A stretch of 64,000 bases of DNA, from NCBI GenBank assembly GCA_964035795.1, contig OZ038323.1, positions 6,806,217 through 6,870,216 of the forward strand. Direction: 5' to 3'. The position numbers were made by a program, and so were the translations under genes. The DNA is from Pterobdella sp. o SKG-2022. Its lineage: Eukaryota > Annelida > Clitellata > Hirudinida > Piscicolidae. How positions within the stretch are numbered: the stretch's first letter is position 1; every line of letters begins with the position of its first letter. The notes beneath the pieces are model-generated. The model made no database searches. It was not told the origin of the DNA and saw nothing but the letters and a program-made list of their open reading frames with translations. This document shows positions 1 through 28,856 of the stretch, one piece after another.

Positions 1-1336
1 TACGCCATTCAATCAGTCTTCAACATATGTTTTCAATCCATTACAACATTACTATCTACCTTCCCAACAAAGCAATATTAATGAAAAAAAATTTGATTTA
101 AGCAATGCTTACAACAACGTTTCAAATGGATACAGTGATTACAGGTCATTTAACCACATTAGTGGCTTGAACTCAGAATTAATGCATTCCCACCAGCCTT
201 ACAGTTTTGAAAACAATAGAAATATGGATGTGAAATTATTTGACAAACATATAAAGGCTCCAGTTCCCATTTATAAATGGCTTACCATAAAGCGATGCAA
301 TCCAAAAAGTAGGCTTTACAAAAAATTTCATAACGATCAATTAATTGAAACAAACAATTTTTCAGATTCAAAACGAAAGAAGTTTGTTCCCACTTCGAAT
401 TCATTGAAGAATGCAATGAATATCATAAGAAGTTCGTCTAGATCAGATACTGCATTCATCCGACATCAAAACAGATCAATGAATAAAAATTATGCTCAAC
501 GCAACAATTATTTTGGAGCTGTAGGTTATGATACCAGACACAACAAAGATTTCTCGATTAGGCCGTACTATAAATGTGAGCAAAACGAGTGTAAAAAGAT
601 TGATGGAATAAATAATCAAACTGAAAGAATCTGTGAAACAAATACAGAGCAATTTCATGCAAAAGAAGAAGAAGATGTTTTAATTTCTGCATTTTCGAAA
701 GAGTACAGACATGAAATGCAAAAACCTCCAGTAGATGAAGCACAAAATAATTACAGCAGTTGTGAGGAAAACAAATCAAGTGGAAACTCGCCTAAAGAAG
801 ATTATGATTTTGAAAAGAATGAAACTACAAAAGTTATGTCTGGTTCTGCCTTTTATATTGGCAAAAAAATGGGTTCCTATCGTGACCAAAAGCCCACAAC
901 AAAAGACAACAATCAATGTAATCAAACGAAACAGAATGAAAAATCTCCACATATACAATATAATTTCCCACATTCAAAAAGTCCCCCGTCTTCTGATGAT
1001 GCTTGCAAGAACCAAGGTCTCACAAACTGTGACATCAAATATAATAGTCATAATAATCTCAATATTGGACGGACTAATTTCAGCAATAAACAGTTGACAG
1101 AACTAGAAAAGGAGTTCCATTACAACAAGTATCTCACAAGGGCTCGTCGCATTGAGATATCTTCGAGTTTGCTGTTGAATGAGTCCCAGGTAAAAATATG
1201 GTTCCAAAATAGAAGGATGAAACACAAGAAGAGAATGAAGGAGCGAAATTCCACTATGGCCAAAAACTCTTGCTTCTTAAGAAATGATGAAAAAACCATT
1301 GTAAAAGTTTTTGACAAAAAGTCCAGTGAAACATAA
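1..1336 (+). CDS. Hox1: Hox1/labial-type homeobox protein, 3' part (5' end outside the window)
   Basis: The reading frame is open from base 2 to the TAA ending at 1336, with no in-frame ATG before 182, so the true start lies upstream or in an earlier exon. The homeodomain lies at about 1061-1240. It contains the labial-group stretch [17 protein letters not shown], then [12 protein letters not shown], and helix 3 with [18 protein letters not shown] hexapeptide-like PBX-binding motif ([10 protein letters not shown]) is at about 269-298. Hox1 proteins are nuclear transcription factors that pattern the anterior trunk and hindbrain and bind DNA with PBC/Exd cofactors. The spacer between hexapeptide and homeodomain is about 260 residues, Asn/Lys/Ser-rich, and carries no intron, whereas most Hox1 genes have an intron there. 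A possible poly(A) signal AATAAA is at 1455-1460. Homeodomain class is confident; orthology to Hox1 is very likely. Confidence 0.9.
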   Translation, partial: TPFNQSSTYVFNPLQHYYLPSQQSNINEKKFDLSNAYNNVSNGYSDYRSFNHISGLNSELMHSHQPYSFENNRNMDVKLFDKHIKAPVPIYKWLTIKRCNPKSRLYKKFHNDQLIETNNFSDSKRKKFVPTSNSLKNAMNIIRSSSRSDTAFIRHQNRSMNKNYAQRNNYFGAVGYDTRHNKDFSIRPYYKCEQNECKKIDGINNQTERICETNTEQFHAKEEEDVLISAFSKEYRHEMQKPPVDEAQNNYSSCEENKSSGNSPKEDYDFEKNETTKVMSGSAFYIGKKMGSYRDQKPTTKDNNQCNQTKQNEKSPHIQYNFPHSKSPPSSDDACKNQGLTNCDIKYNSHNNLNIGRTNFSNKQLTELEKEFHYNKYLTRARRIEISSSLLLNESQVKIWFQNRRMKHKKRMKERNSTMAKNSCFLRNDEKTIVKVFDKKSSET

Positions 1337-3821
1337 AAGAGGGAAGAAATTATTTTGTTTTCTTGTTTAATATGCCATTTTGCTCTACAAACACTTACAA
1401 TTAATTGTACATCGGCATTTTTAAACTTTTTTCGTCACAAAAAAAAATTTTTGAAATAAAATCTTTAGTTTTTTTAAACTTTCATTAACTGTACAAGAAA
1501 ACCATATAGACCGGATAAGGTGAATCTTTTTAAAAATCGTCGTTGATAATTTTCAAAATTATAATTTAAACGCTAGAGGAGCATTTGTTCTAATATTGAA
1601 CTAACTCGTTTTCTAGATGCAGCTGATTTAAAAAAAATAAAAACGAATGGAATTATTTGAAATTTTGGTTTAAAAGAAAAAAAATTCTAATCGTCACTGT
1701 TTTGGAGTCCAAACACAAGGACTGTGAGCATCAAGTGTTGCAAGCGTGAGGTCGATGTAGTTTCGGATTCAGACTATGAAATTGAAATTCAAGGAAATAA
1801 TATAAAGTTGAATAAAAATAGCTTTCAATCATTTTTTCGTTAAAATATTGACACACAATAGTGTCATTTCATACGGGCATTGTTGAAGTGAATATAATTG
1901 CTGACAATATAAGAAGTTTTCGGTGTAAATCAAAACAAATGCTATTCGGCCAGTTTTGATAAACTATGTCTTAATATAAAGTTTCAAAATAAAAATAATT
2001 TTAGTCATTGGTATTAGAACTGATTTTTTTAATACTTTCCTTTTAAGTAATCTTCTCAAGCCCATTGAAACCTACAATTTTCAGCTTGAGCTGATAGTTT
2101 TCAGTTTTTTTATGGGAAAATTTTTCGAAGGTATGCGAAAATTAAATAATTTCACACATTTCAAAAACCTCATTCTTGAAAATGCATTGATAAAACTATT
2201 TGAAACCAGCCAAATGGATGTTAATAACGTAAAAACAAACTCATAATTTAAAAGCTTCTTGTGAATTGAATGAATTTTACAAAAATATTTTTAATTTTTG
2301 AAGTAAATTAATACAGGTGAAAATGGGCTGTAATGCGTAGCTGTTGGAGGCACTCGAGCGTGACTAGTGTCGTGCCTTCAGTATTGTTCACCGTGGAGAA
2401 AGAATGAGTTGAATATTTAAAGCTTTTAATTCAATTTTGTTTTTTCGAATAAAAATTTGAATCAATGATAGCCTTTGAGTCCCAGAAATAGGTGAAGCAT
2501 GGAAGACCAGGTAGTTATAGTGAACTTTGATATGGATTGGTTTGAAAAATTAAACTTTATTGAAACAATTAATTGGAGAGTTTGAATCAGAAAACTTGTG
2601 TGTGTAGCTTTTAATCACTTATAAGTTTTCTCACTTGTTATGCGCAATCAAAAATTGCTGCAAATTCTCTTAAATTTGAAGTGCTCATGCTTTCATGATA
2701 CTTTTTAAATTCAAAAAAATTTTTTAATCATCCCAGAAACAGTTCATTCAGAGCATTGATTGTTAATCAAATTTCTCATTTTATTAAAAACACCACAGCC
2801 AAATTTTAATCCATTTAAAACTCCCTCGAAACTTAATACAATTATGAATTAAGAAAACAAACAGAAAACAAAAAAATACATTAAGTTTTTCATTAGAACA
2901 TGCACATTGAAAGAATAAAATGAGATATTATTGATGACTAAGACATAACAGGACATCACTAAAAGCCACTGAAGCGTGTCACCAACATTCTCGGCGCCAC
3001 TCTAATCATTTAGTTACAATCATTCTAAATCAATTTTGAAACATAAATTTCGAATTCCATTCTAGAACCTCACTTCATGGTTTCAATAAGTAAACCAAAT
3101 CTCTTGGTATTTTATTTCTGTCTCTACACCAACATCATTTATTTTTTGACAATACTTGAAATATTTCAATTGAGTGTAACTTAGTGATAAAAACATTAAC
3201 ATGTGAACCAGATCAGATATAAGCAAATATGGAAGACACAGAGCGTTTGCTTCAGGTGACATTTTGATGAACACGCAAATAACTTAACAAGTGCGCTCTG
3301 AGCAAATATATATATCCCCAAGTATGAATATAATTTTATTAATAAGTTAAATAATTATATAAGCTATCTATGAGCTGCTTGAAGTTTAACTAGTTTTTGA
3401 GCAAATAATATACACTAGTAGCATAATAGGAAAGGTATAAATCGGGAATGCATGACTGAGAAGGAATAATCGAAAGCCTCGTATTCTTAAACATTATACC
3501 GCTTGGAAGGAGGATTAGAATAGTGCTTAAAAGGTTCGTAAGGTGGTTCAAGTTTTTATCATTAATTTGTTAACTGCCAACTTTTTATAACGAAGCCTAG
3601 TCGAATAAAAATTCACGTGATAAGTGTTACTTTTAAATTGTTCATGACGATGGAACCGCGCGAAAAACTTAGCAGATATTTTAATAGAATTGTGAAAGAA
3701 AGCTAATTTTTGAAATTTGAAACTAATTGGTTGTTGGATATTTTTTCCTACATATTATGTTACATTTGATTTAACTAAACCCTCAAAAATGTGCTTAACA
3801 GAGTGACAGATCGAATGAAAT
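1337..3821. other. intergenic region between Hox1 and Sox
   Basis: AT-rich sequence on both strands without a protein family I recognise. It should include the Hox1 3' UTR (AATAAA at 1455-1460) and the promoter and 5' UTR of the downstream Sox gene. The only longer open frame, about 3083-3274 on the minus strand, has no recognisable features. No RNA gene or repeat was seen. Confidence 0.5.
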
Positions 3822-6800
3822 ATGAAGAGCAGCTCAAAAGGCCACTCTCCTGTCGAGGATGTTAAGACATCGCAATTGCAACCTGAGACTCCACTGGAAG
3901 CTTCAACTCAAGTTTCAAAAACAAACTTAGAAAACAAGGTGGTCACTTTAGAGGCTTGTGGGAGTAACAATGAAGACCCCGTTAATGATAGTGATGAATC
4001 TACAAAAAAACTTAAATCAAATAGTAATAGTTTGAAAATTGAACATAATCAAAATTTTAAAAAAGAATCTTCAAATTCAAAAAATCAAGTAGACCCTTCG
4101 AAAAACAACGCAGTTACAGACGTTGATGTAAAAATGACTGAAAAAGAGAAAAACATATGTTCTAAATCAGAAAATGAAAAATCCAAAACAGTAAATGACA
4201 ACTCAAGCAATTCGAAAACCATAAATAAGCTGAAAAATCATCATGTGTTTTCAGAAATGAAAGAATCTAAAAAAATTGAAAAATCATTGAGTGTAACAGA
4301 TTTTCAAACAAACAATCTTGATATCCATTTACTAACTTCTACATCTGTTTGCAGTCAAGTTGACACTCCTGTTTCATCATTGGCTAACTCTTTTCAAAAT
4401 ACTAAGATCCAAGAAGTCAACAACTCTTCAACAAAAAGTTCGATGTCTTTTGAGGAAGATCTTCAATCTTGTAAAATCAAATCAAGTGAAACTTCACCTT
4501 GTTCACTAACATATACTGAATCTACTGCGTCTTCAGTTTACAACACAACGTCATCATTTACTGCTGAAGTCAAGATTTTGAGTCATGTAATAGCTACTCC
4601 GGCCCCCATATCAAGTGCTTCTAACAATAATTTGAGCAACTCTGATTCTGAAAGTTTCAAAGTGCAGCACAAAATTCCACATTTGGCTAACAGGCATGGA
4701 AGGTCTGGTTCAAAAGATTCAAACAAGGTAGAAGAAGATAATAAAGCAAGAAGAAAACGTAAGAGTGTTAATGAAAATGACACCTTGCTTTCGAAAGATT
4801 CTAGTATCGGTTTTTTGGATGCAAAAGTTTTGAAAGATATAGGTAAAAAAAAGAGAATTTCTGGTAAATTCAACAAAAATAACAAAATTGAAACAAGTGA
4901 TGTTTCAAAAGAAAACAGTGCATTACTGAGCCAAAATTCAAAAGTAAATAACATGGACAATGTCAATCAAAAAAATGAAGAGATCAGTAACTTAAACGAT
5001 ATTGGAAAAGAAAAGAAAACAGTTTTACAAAACAAATATAAAAAAGCTGATGAAAAACTGGTCGTTTTAGAAACAATAGTAACTGCAAAAAATGAAAAAG
5101 CAGAGAACCAGACAATGACCAATGTCTTTAAGGATAGTAAACTAAAAAGTCCAAAATTATTTGATACTCAACTCTCAGAGAAGATGAAAACTACTGTCAT
5201 TGCTAGTTCAGCTTCAAAAGACGAAGTGACAAAACCTCAGAATGAGCAAGGTACAACAACCTATGCAAACAAAGACAAGCAACAAATTGTTGAGCCTTAT
5301 CAACAATATTATTACAACCAAATGAACAGTCTTACAGGACAGCCCCAAACTGTAATGTACGATGAAAACAATAATAATTTGCTAGTAGGCAGTAACTCTT
5401 ATGATCAAAACACTATTTCTAACTCTGAAAACGAGGAAAATTCTAAACTAGCCTCTTTAAATGATCCGAAATTGTTACAAACTTTACAACAACAGCAACA
5501 ACTGTATCAACAATATTTAGTGCAGCAACAATTCTTAAAAGACCAAGAAGAAAATAAAGAAAGTAATCTTAAGAGCCTTAACCATGAGCCAATAAAAATG
5601 TTGGAACAGCCATATTTTCAAGTTTACAACAGCCAACACGAGAAATCTCAGCATTCGGAACAACAAAAAAAACAAAAATTTCACAATGATGACACGGATA
5701 AGGCTCAAAATTTTCAGGAACTTAAGCCAATAGATCCTCACCAATTCAAAGGCTATGACACTTCACAGTTATCGGAACAAGAACAGGCTAATCTACAACA
5801 AACTTATTTGCTACAAAACTTTTTGCAGCAACCCCAACAGTTCCAACATCAAGCTCAACATTATCATCAACCAATACAACAATACGAAGATGAAAGAGAA
5901 ATAAGAAACCAACAAAAAAAGATGGCAGTGGATGAAATTTACGCCCAGCAGCAGCAATTATTACAACAACACCACCACCAACAAATACAAAAAGATCTAC
6001 ATGACAAAATAATATCTCAACAAACTAAAGAACAATCCAACTTGTCTACAACCATGCAACAATCTGTGACAAGCCAAGATCCCATTGGACAAAACAACAT
6101 TATTGGTACTTCGCTGTCTATAGTGAATCCACCAGCCTCATACAACAACTTTCTTCAAACAATCTTACTCAACCAGCTGAGCCAAGGAAACGGTGATAAA
6201 AGTTCAAGTAACATGAATTTCTCTTCATCTTTTGCAAATTCTATATCCACTATTACTATTCCTGGAAATTTGTTCATTAATAAAAACAAAAACGACAACG
6301 AAATCGATGAAAAGATTGACAAAAACTCTAACGAAGCTAAAGTTTGCGCTATTTTTGTTTGTATATAAAAGTGCAGTTTTAACTGATTGGATGTTTTTAT
6401 ATCTTTTTAAAAATTTGGTTGTTAAAAATTTTTTTCTAAAAACCAGGTGAAACGTCCTATGAATGCATTTATGGTGTGGTCGAGAGTTGAAAGAAGACGA
6501 ATCTCACAGGCTAACCCAACAATGCACAATTCAGATATTTCTAAAAAATTGGGGAATGAATGGAAAAATATGCCTGACGATAAAAAAAATTATTATGTAG
6601 AAGAAGCCAAAAAACTAAGAGCTGAGCACATGCTGCAAAACCCAGATTATAAATACAAGCCCCGGAGACGTAGAAATGCTGTGACAAACGGCGCAAACAC
6701 ATTTGTTAACATTCCTGCAAATCTTCTCAGTTCTGTCAAAATTCCACAGCTTATTGCAAATGCCACTAGCATATCAATCAAAGGAAACTCTTCGGTTGTT

Positions 6801-7649
6801 GAGAATCTCAACCTCAGTGCCGCCTCTACTTCGAATTCAAATTTGCAAACGATTAATTTTGTTAACTCTGTTGATATCCAAGCTAATGAAACCAGTGGAC
6901 TGATTAGTGGAGATAACGAGACAAATAACACAAGTCTTGAGTACAGCTACACCATGGATTCTAATAAACTATCAGCAGTGGCTTTCAATTCCCAGCAGTT
7001 AGACTTGCAACAACAACAATTACTTCAACAACAACAGTACCTACAGCTTCGGCAGCAAACCTCTGACAGCATTTCCCAAAATCCAAATCCATATATAAAC
7101 AATCTTCTTTTGATGAAAAATAATGAAGAAAACGGCGAAAAAAACCAACAAGAACAGCAAAACATGCAGAATATGCAGTACCAAAACTACTTGATGCAAC
7201 TGCAACAACAAGGTTATTTCAGTGGTGAAGTAGTTTTAAACGAAGCAAAACAAGATAACAACAATAATATCCTTAAATCTCAAAATTATAATCTTGACAA
7301 ACATCAACTTGAAATGCAGAATATATATTCAGAAAACATGAAAAACGTTCAGATAATCCCCGAAAATAACGAAGCCCTATCTCAGCACTTAATGCCTCCC
7401 AGCCACCAAATGGATCCTCAACAGCTCACTCAACAACAAATATTCAACTATCCTTATTATTTACAAAACAATTTTAACCATTCTTTCACATCACAAAACC
7501 AACTTCAGAGCATTCCTCCGTCAGAAAATGTAGCCCAGCACGAAAGCTACCATGGCACCCATATGAACACAAACGCTGTCATGCCTACCTCAGACTCTTC
7601 GTATTTTGAACGAAATGATGCTATCAACTATTCACTCTCTAAAGACTGA
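3822..7649 (+). CDS. Sox-family HMG-box transcription factor with a very long N-terminal arm
   Basis: Two exons are inferred: 3822-6341 and 6447-7649, giving 1240 residues. An in-frame TGA at 3816-3818 just before the ATG supports the start. The 105-bp intron begins GTTTGC and ends CCAG. It falls between codons, so the join reads ...[11 protein letters not shown], rebuilding the usual Sox HMG start. The HMG box covers about residues 841-917: [11 protein letters not shown], then [21 protein letters not shown] and [11 protein letters not shown]. The core resembles SoxB most (NPxMHNSxISKxLGxEWK) but is divergent, so the subgroup is uncertain. The 840 residues before it are rich in Ser, Lys, Asn and, from about residue 550, Gln. 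The C-terminal arm is also Gln/Asn-rich. Sox proteins bend DNA and regulate cell fate. A possible poly(A) signal is at 7993-7998. The GTTTGC donor is weak by consensus, and transcript data would settle it. Confidence 0.85.
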
Positions 7650-10569
7650 TATATATATAGTTTCACGTTCAACAAATGTTGATTCATCAATGGAAAAGTA
7701 GTTCCATTAATTGCCTTCTTGTGCTTCTGAAATCATACCATTTTGTCAGATACTGATTATGTTTTGAAATCTGATTTTTTATGGACCCTTGCTAACCATG
7801 GAAAATTTTGTTGCATTAACACACTCTAATTTTGAAATTTAGCTTTAACTTAACCAAAACTTGTTTTGAATCAAACTTTGTATTCATCCTTTTACATTTA
7901 TATCTTTTGAAAAAAAAGTTCGAATATTATTGCTAAAAATTTTTTAAATGAACAATTCAATAGAAGAATTGTTTTTATTCTACAAAAAAACTAATAAAAT
8001 CGGCAAAAGCCCTTTTAAAAAACAATTTTATGCCAGTTTGAATATCGATCTGCTAACGATAGCAACATGAATTTCCACACATAAGTGTTTATAGCATTAT
8101 TGAGTTTTTTTTACAGTTTTATAGCGTCAAAGGTTTGTTGCAAAATGATTTGATCTTAAAAATTCATTAAAGATGAAACTTTTACATCTTCATGAGCCCT
8201 TAACGAAGGCTTGTATATTTATCGTGGCATCTAATCGCTTGTGATGGTACCTTCAAAACCAATAAATCTGAAAAAAAATTGATTAATTTCATAATGCAAA
8301 ATGGCATTATCTACCTTAAAGTTAAATTATCACAGTATAATAAGCACCACAATATTGACAGCAATATATTGCGTAGATTTCCTGCTTATCTATCGCAACA
8401 GGATTTGTAATTAAGGGCCCATCAGAGAGCATTTTTAACTGCAAGATGATCTTTTTTACTCTCAAAAATTTGAATTTTTTGACATGAAGTCTTGAAGAGC
8501 GTGTCATTTTGCGGCATTCTTCATGATATTTATAGAATTTTATGAGACTTAAAAATCCCATTGCAATATAAAATATGCTTTTCATATTTTTTATCTCAAA
8601 AAACCTGTTTTCTGTTTTATTTGCAAAAAATTTTCTACATTTACCAAGGTGTAAAAACTATTATAAAACATACTTGCTATTGGAGTGATATTTACAGAAA
8701 GTTCTAAAATCCATACCAAAGCTCAGTTCATTAGAGGTTCAAAACCATCCTTTTGATTCAGTTTCATTTAATAAAAGAACCTTTAAAAAAAATAAGCAAA
8801 ATAATCTCACATAAAGGATCTGCTATGATGAAAAACACGAAATTCAATCAAGACCGCTATGAAGGGTTCTTAGGATGGTTGTTTTGATCAAGTTGCTTTT
8901 TATAAAAGATACTTTGAAAATGTGTTCATGTTCTGAGAACAACAAAAAATATATGTTGAATTGTTGATATAAGTCGTCATGGGTCGGTTTTTAAGGGATT
9001 TTAAACGAGAATGTATGTTTTTCACGAAAAAGTTTGCAATGGCAATGTTAACGTTTTATAAGGTCAAACTAATCTAAAACTAAAACTTATATTTTTTAAA
9101 ATTTTATCGAATTTTTCACTTTTGGGTTGAAAAACAAAATGAAGTATTGATAAATTTCAAAGGTGATGGAGACCTTAAAACTCAAACATTGCCTTGATAG
9201 ACATTATATGACATCAAATTTCTGGTTAGTCAACTCACTTCATCTCACTATGCGACAAATAAATCACAATTCAAATGCATTGTTCAAAAAAACCACTATT
9301 CATAATTTTTAGTGCAAATTAAAACAAATTTTCTTTGTTTATATGCAATAGAACTTTTATGAGTTTGAACAAAGTATAAATTTAAAATTAAAAATATGCA
9401 ATATTTCTTTTAATTTCCTTATTGCTAGTTTTCATATTTTTTATATTCTCTGAGCTAAAACAAAATAAAAATATTTTCCAGGAAATGGATTTTTCATTAA
9501 AACCTCTTTTGTATTAATCTTATGATGGTTCATTGATGTCTATGTGCATGCACTTCAAAACCATCACCAATAACGTTCAAACACACACTCTTAAACATTC
9601 AAATAAAACAGGCAAACCAATGCATTCATTGATAAAATCAGTTTATAATACGGAAACTTTAAATATAGTCTATAACACTAAAAATAAAGGGAGAAAAGAA
9701 CGAGGGACAAAGCAGCAACGCAGCTAGCTTGCAATTATTTTGTGGGCGAAGGGCTGCTTTATATGTCTCAGAAAACATTACATGGCTTATATCCAGCCAA
9801 ATAAACAACAATAATTTTCACGAAACATTTATTAAATAAATTTTTTCGCTAATTTTTAATGGTTTTTTAGGATATACACTGAAGCGTCTTTCACTAGTGA
9901 GTTTTTTTAAAAATATTTCTTCAATATGGTCTGAATTATTATGATTTATTCAAACTTCAGTCAGTAAACATTGTCAAAAAATTCTTATTATCTTTTAATA
10001 TTAGTTTAAACACTTCTTCCTAAGATCAAAACTAAATTTCATGTTAAGAATCATTTAACACCTTGATAATCATGAATGATACTAAAACAGACAAAACGTC
10101 TTAGTAAGATCTACTATAACTTGGAAATTAATAAAATTTTAAACTTAAATAAATTTTAACTTAGTTATGAAGCAAGATTGCATGAGGTTCATAGTAATTA
10201 GATGATGCAAGAATTGAGCAAGTGTGTAAAGGCTTGTTGCGTGTGAGGCCGCTTGTAGTATATGCAAAAAAATGGGGTTTCTAGAGAGTTCTTAAACCGC
10301 TAATCAAAACAAAAATGAAATTGAATGAAAAAAAACAACACTGAAAAGTAAAAAATATATTCAATAAAAAAACAAAAGTTCGTTCAAAACAAAGCTTCAA
10401 GATTACAATGAATATAAATAAAATTTAATGTACATAATCGGTTTGATAGTTAACATTTATTCATATTTTTTCATTTACTAACCACATATCATTTATTTTC
10501 AATTTCTCTTCATGGTTATTTATTCAAGGTTTAAACATTAACATCAACACTTGCAGCAAACCCGGTGGA
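7650..10569. other. intergenic region between Sox and the kinesin gene
   Basis: About 2.9 kb of AT-rich sequence. It holds a likely Sox 3' UTR (AATAAA at 7993-7998) and the upstream region of the kinesin gene. Open frames at 8322-8585 (-) and 9533-9727 (+) have no recognisable composition, motif or splice context and are treated as chance. Confidence 0.5.
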
Positions 10570-25995
<15,426 letters not shown>

Positions 25996-28856
25996 AACAT
26001 TCAACATACCAACTACAAGCATTCTGACCCAAAGGATTTCATATATATATATAATGTTATAAGATGGCTTGATATTGTCTTGAGGTAGTTCAAATGTTAA
26101 TATTCTAGATGTGTAGCGTAATTTATTTCATATTGTGACATGCAATTTTAACATAAAACCATATGAATGTTCGTTAATTTTCAAAAAATATTCTCGCTTT
26201 TACTTTCAATTTTAAACCAAAAATAATAATATTTATGCAAATTTGTCCTACAAGCAAAACTAGATTTTAAAACTATCGCAAAATCCCCTTTCTTTGCCTG
26301 TAAATATAAATAGCTTTTGTGAAACTGCTTCTAATTTTTAACCCAAACCATACTGCAAAAATTTTTTGAAATCTTTCTTAATTTATGATCATAAATTATT
26401 TTAGAAACATGTTCAAACTATTGAAATAGTGATAACCATATTGTACATGGTAGACCAGCACTTGATGTTTTACTTATTTTCTGTTAACCTACTGAATTTT
26501 TTTAACCAGCTTATATGTTTATAATTGAACGTAAATTTAACCTTGGCTCACATAATCTCTTTAAAGGGCTATAATTTCAAGCTCACATGACTAATGTATA
26601 TGCTTTGAAACTCTTCAAAGGAACTATGATACTTCCCTTGAGATTACATTATAAAGACTCAGCACTGTTCTGATTTTACAATTTCTTACACTAAGTTTTC
26701 ATTTTGTTTTTTCTCTTACAATAACATTTGTTTCTCGTTGCTCAGCGCTAAATTGCATTATATTTGTGTTAGTATTTTATAATTTATTTGATTGAACGTG
26801 TTTAACAGAATTTCCATCTTATTTTAAGCTTCATAGTAGCTCAGTTACAATATTGCTTAATCTATATTCAACACTAGTTTCAAAGTATATAAAAACTAAG
26901 TAGTTATTATATTTCTAACTCTTTGTTTTCTAGTTAAAGCTCTTTCAAACGTTATTAAGATTCAAAGATTTTTGAAATATTTGAACGAGTATTAGTTAAC
27001 GATAGATATATATAAGTGTATTCTATAAATGCTTCATTTTATTTCGATAGTGAACTATCCTTGCTTCAGTCATTGAATAGGCTCTAAATGTTACCGCGTG
27101 GACCAAACTCATAGTCAACAGAATCTACACATCGTACCTAACACTTTTCTGTTTAGAACTAATCATTTGAGAGTTGTGAAGTTCTAAATGGTTAAACTTT
27201 GTTTTATGTATTTGATGGAATGAAATGATACATATTCATTATCACGAAAAACAGTTTATCGGTGTTATCAACATTTAAGAAAAAGACCCTTATGAAGCTG
27301 AAATCATTACTCACTTACAATATACAACTGTAACTAGTTATTTAAATTGAAAACTATTTAAAGGTATTTGGAAGCTGTTGAATATATAATATTGTTTTTT
27401 GGCTCATTTAAAGGTTGATCAATGGTACTAATGTTCAAGCACTCACATCCTTCTGATATTCCCACCTCTCAAGTTCTAATATATATTCATCAAAAATAGA
27501 TTTTGAGATATAATTTTTTGAACTTTTGAATGTTTTAACAAAATTTTATTTTTTAGATATTTGGATAAATTTCTGGTCACTTCGAACCATTCGAAATCGT
27601 GAATAATGCATAATGCACCCAAGCGCGCTATAAACTAACTATTATTAACTATTATGATTATTTGCAGTTCTAATGTATTGAATATTTAGATCTTTTTTTG
27701 GGTATATGAATCTACTCAAATAAAGTTTGTCAATAAATAACCTTGACTTCATCTTCTGTCCTTGACGTAAAAGTTAAAGAAATTTTATTTTTAATTATAA
27801 ATAAGTATCCTAGTTTTACACCTGATCGTATACACCGATTTTCCAGAGTCGAATGTCAGTTATAAACATGCCGATTTTGTTTATTCCAAAAAAATTGAAA
27901 AATTTAAGCATTCTTATTATTAATGTTTTGGTTAGCTCGTATAGCTCAGATGGTGGAGCATTAGACTAATTATCTAAAGTTACTCAAAATCGATCCCGTG
28001 CTTGGCCAAAAATCAGCACCTGTTTCATAGTGTGTTTTTACCACATTGAATTTGTAGCAAGCGCTTTGAACTACATGAAAAACGCCTTATAAGCACCAAA
28101 TTGCATTACTCTGCTAATGTCCACAATTTGTTGTGAATTAGAACCTGATTAGTTCATCTGAGGGAACCAATGGCAAGTCTTTATACTTTATTTATTGTTT
28201 GAATCATAAACAACTAAGTCACACAATATCAAATTCAAAAAAAAAAAAATTTTTGAAAATAGTTTTAACTTAAATTAATAATCATTGGAAATTAATAAAA
28301 AATAATCTTCATTCGTCAATCGTCTCATTGCTTCAGAAAGCAAAAAAAACTTGAAACCTAAAACAATAATCTAGTTTTCGTCAGTAGTAAAATAATAATT
28401 TTGAGGCTTATTATTTAAATCATATGTTGAAATTTTCATTAAGGTCAGAGACAGAAAGATAGATGGACTGTGAGATCGATGGGTGAAGAAAAAGGGAAAA
28501 ACTGTATAAATGAATGAAAGATTTAATGAATATATGATTGATTGAAGTAGAAAAAAGCAGTTTCAAAATTAGAGTAAATTAAACTTAAGATCTGTATTTT
28601 TTTTTGATAACTTTTCAAACTGATTTATTTCATCTTTTTAATTCAGTTAAAAACAAATTTAAAAGTAAAAAAAGTGAAACGAATTTGAAACAAAATTAAA
28701 AATGAAATATTAAAACCTAAAACTTATACATTTAGTATATATATATAATGCAAAAACATGTATAATACAGATATAATAGATGAAAACAAAATGAGTATAT
28801 ATGAAAGATAAAAAAATAATGTATAAAATAGTGAAGAGACTGACAAGACAAGGAGC
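25996..28856. other. intergenic region between kinesin and tropomyosin 3' ends
   Basis: The two genes converge here. AT-rich, with no coding exon recognised. It includes a SINE copy at about 27930-28110. Several AATAAA sites occur, for example near 27718 and 27735 (+). TTTATT at 28624-28629 could be the tropomyosin poly(A) signal read on the minus strand. The kinesin 3' UTR end cannot be placed by eye. Confidence 0.5.
27930..28110 (+). mobile_element. tRNA-derived SINE, copy 1
   Basis: The head resembles a tRNA: an A-box-like TATAGCTCAGATGGTGGAGC, an anticodon-arm-like TTAGA/CTAATTA/TCTAA, and a B-box-like ATCGATCCC. The body (AGTGTGTTTTTACCACATTGAATTTG, here cited only as 28030-28056, then AAGCGCTTTGAAC) matches the reverse complement of the element at 35888-36063. 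The T-arm is decayed compared with copy 2. Boundaries are approximate because I cannot see clear target-site duplications. Confidence 0.75.
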
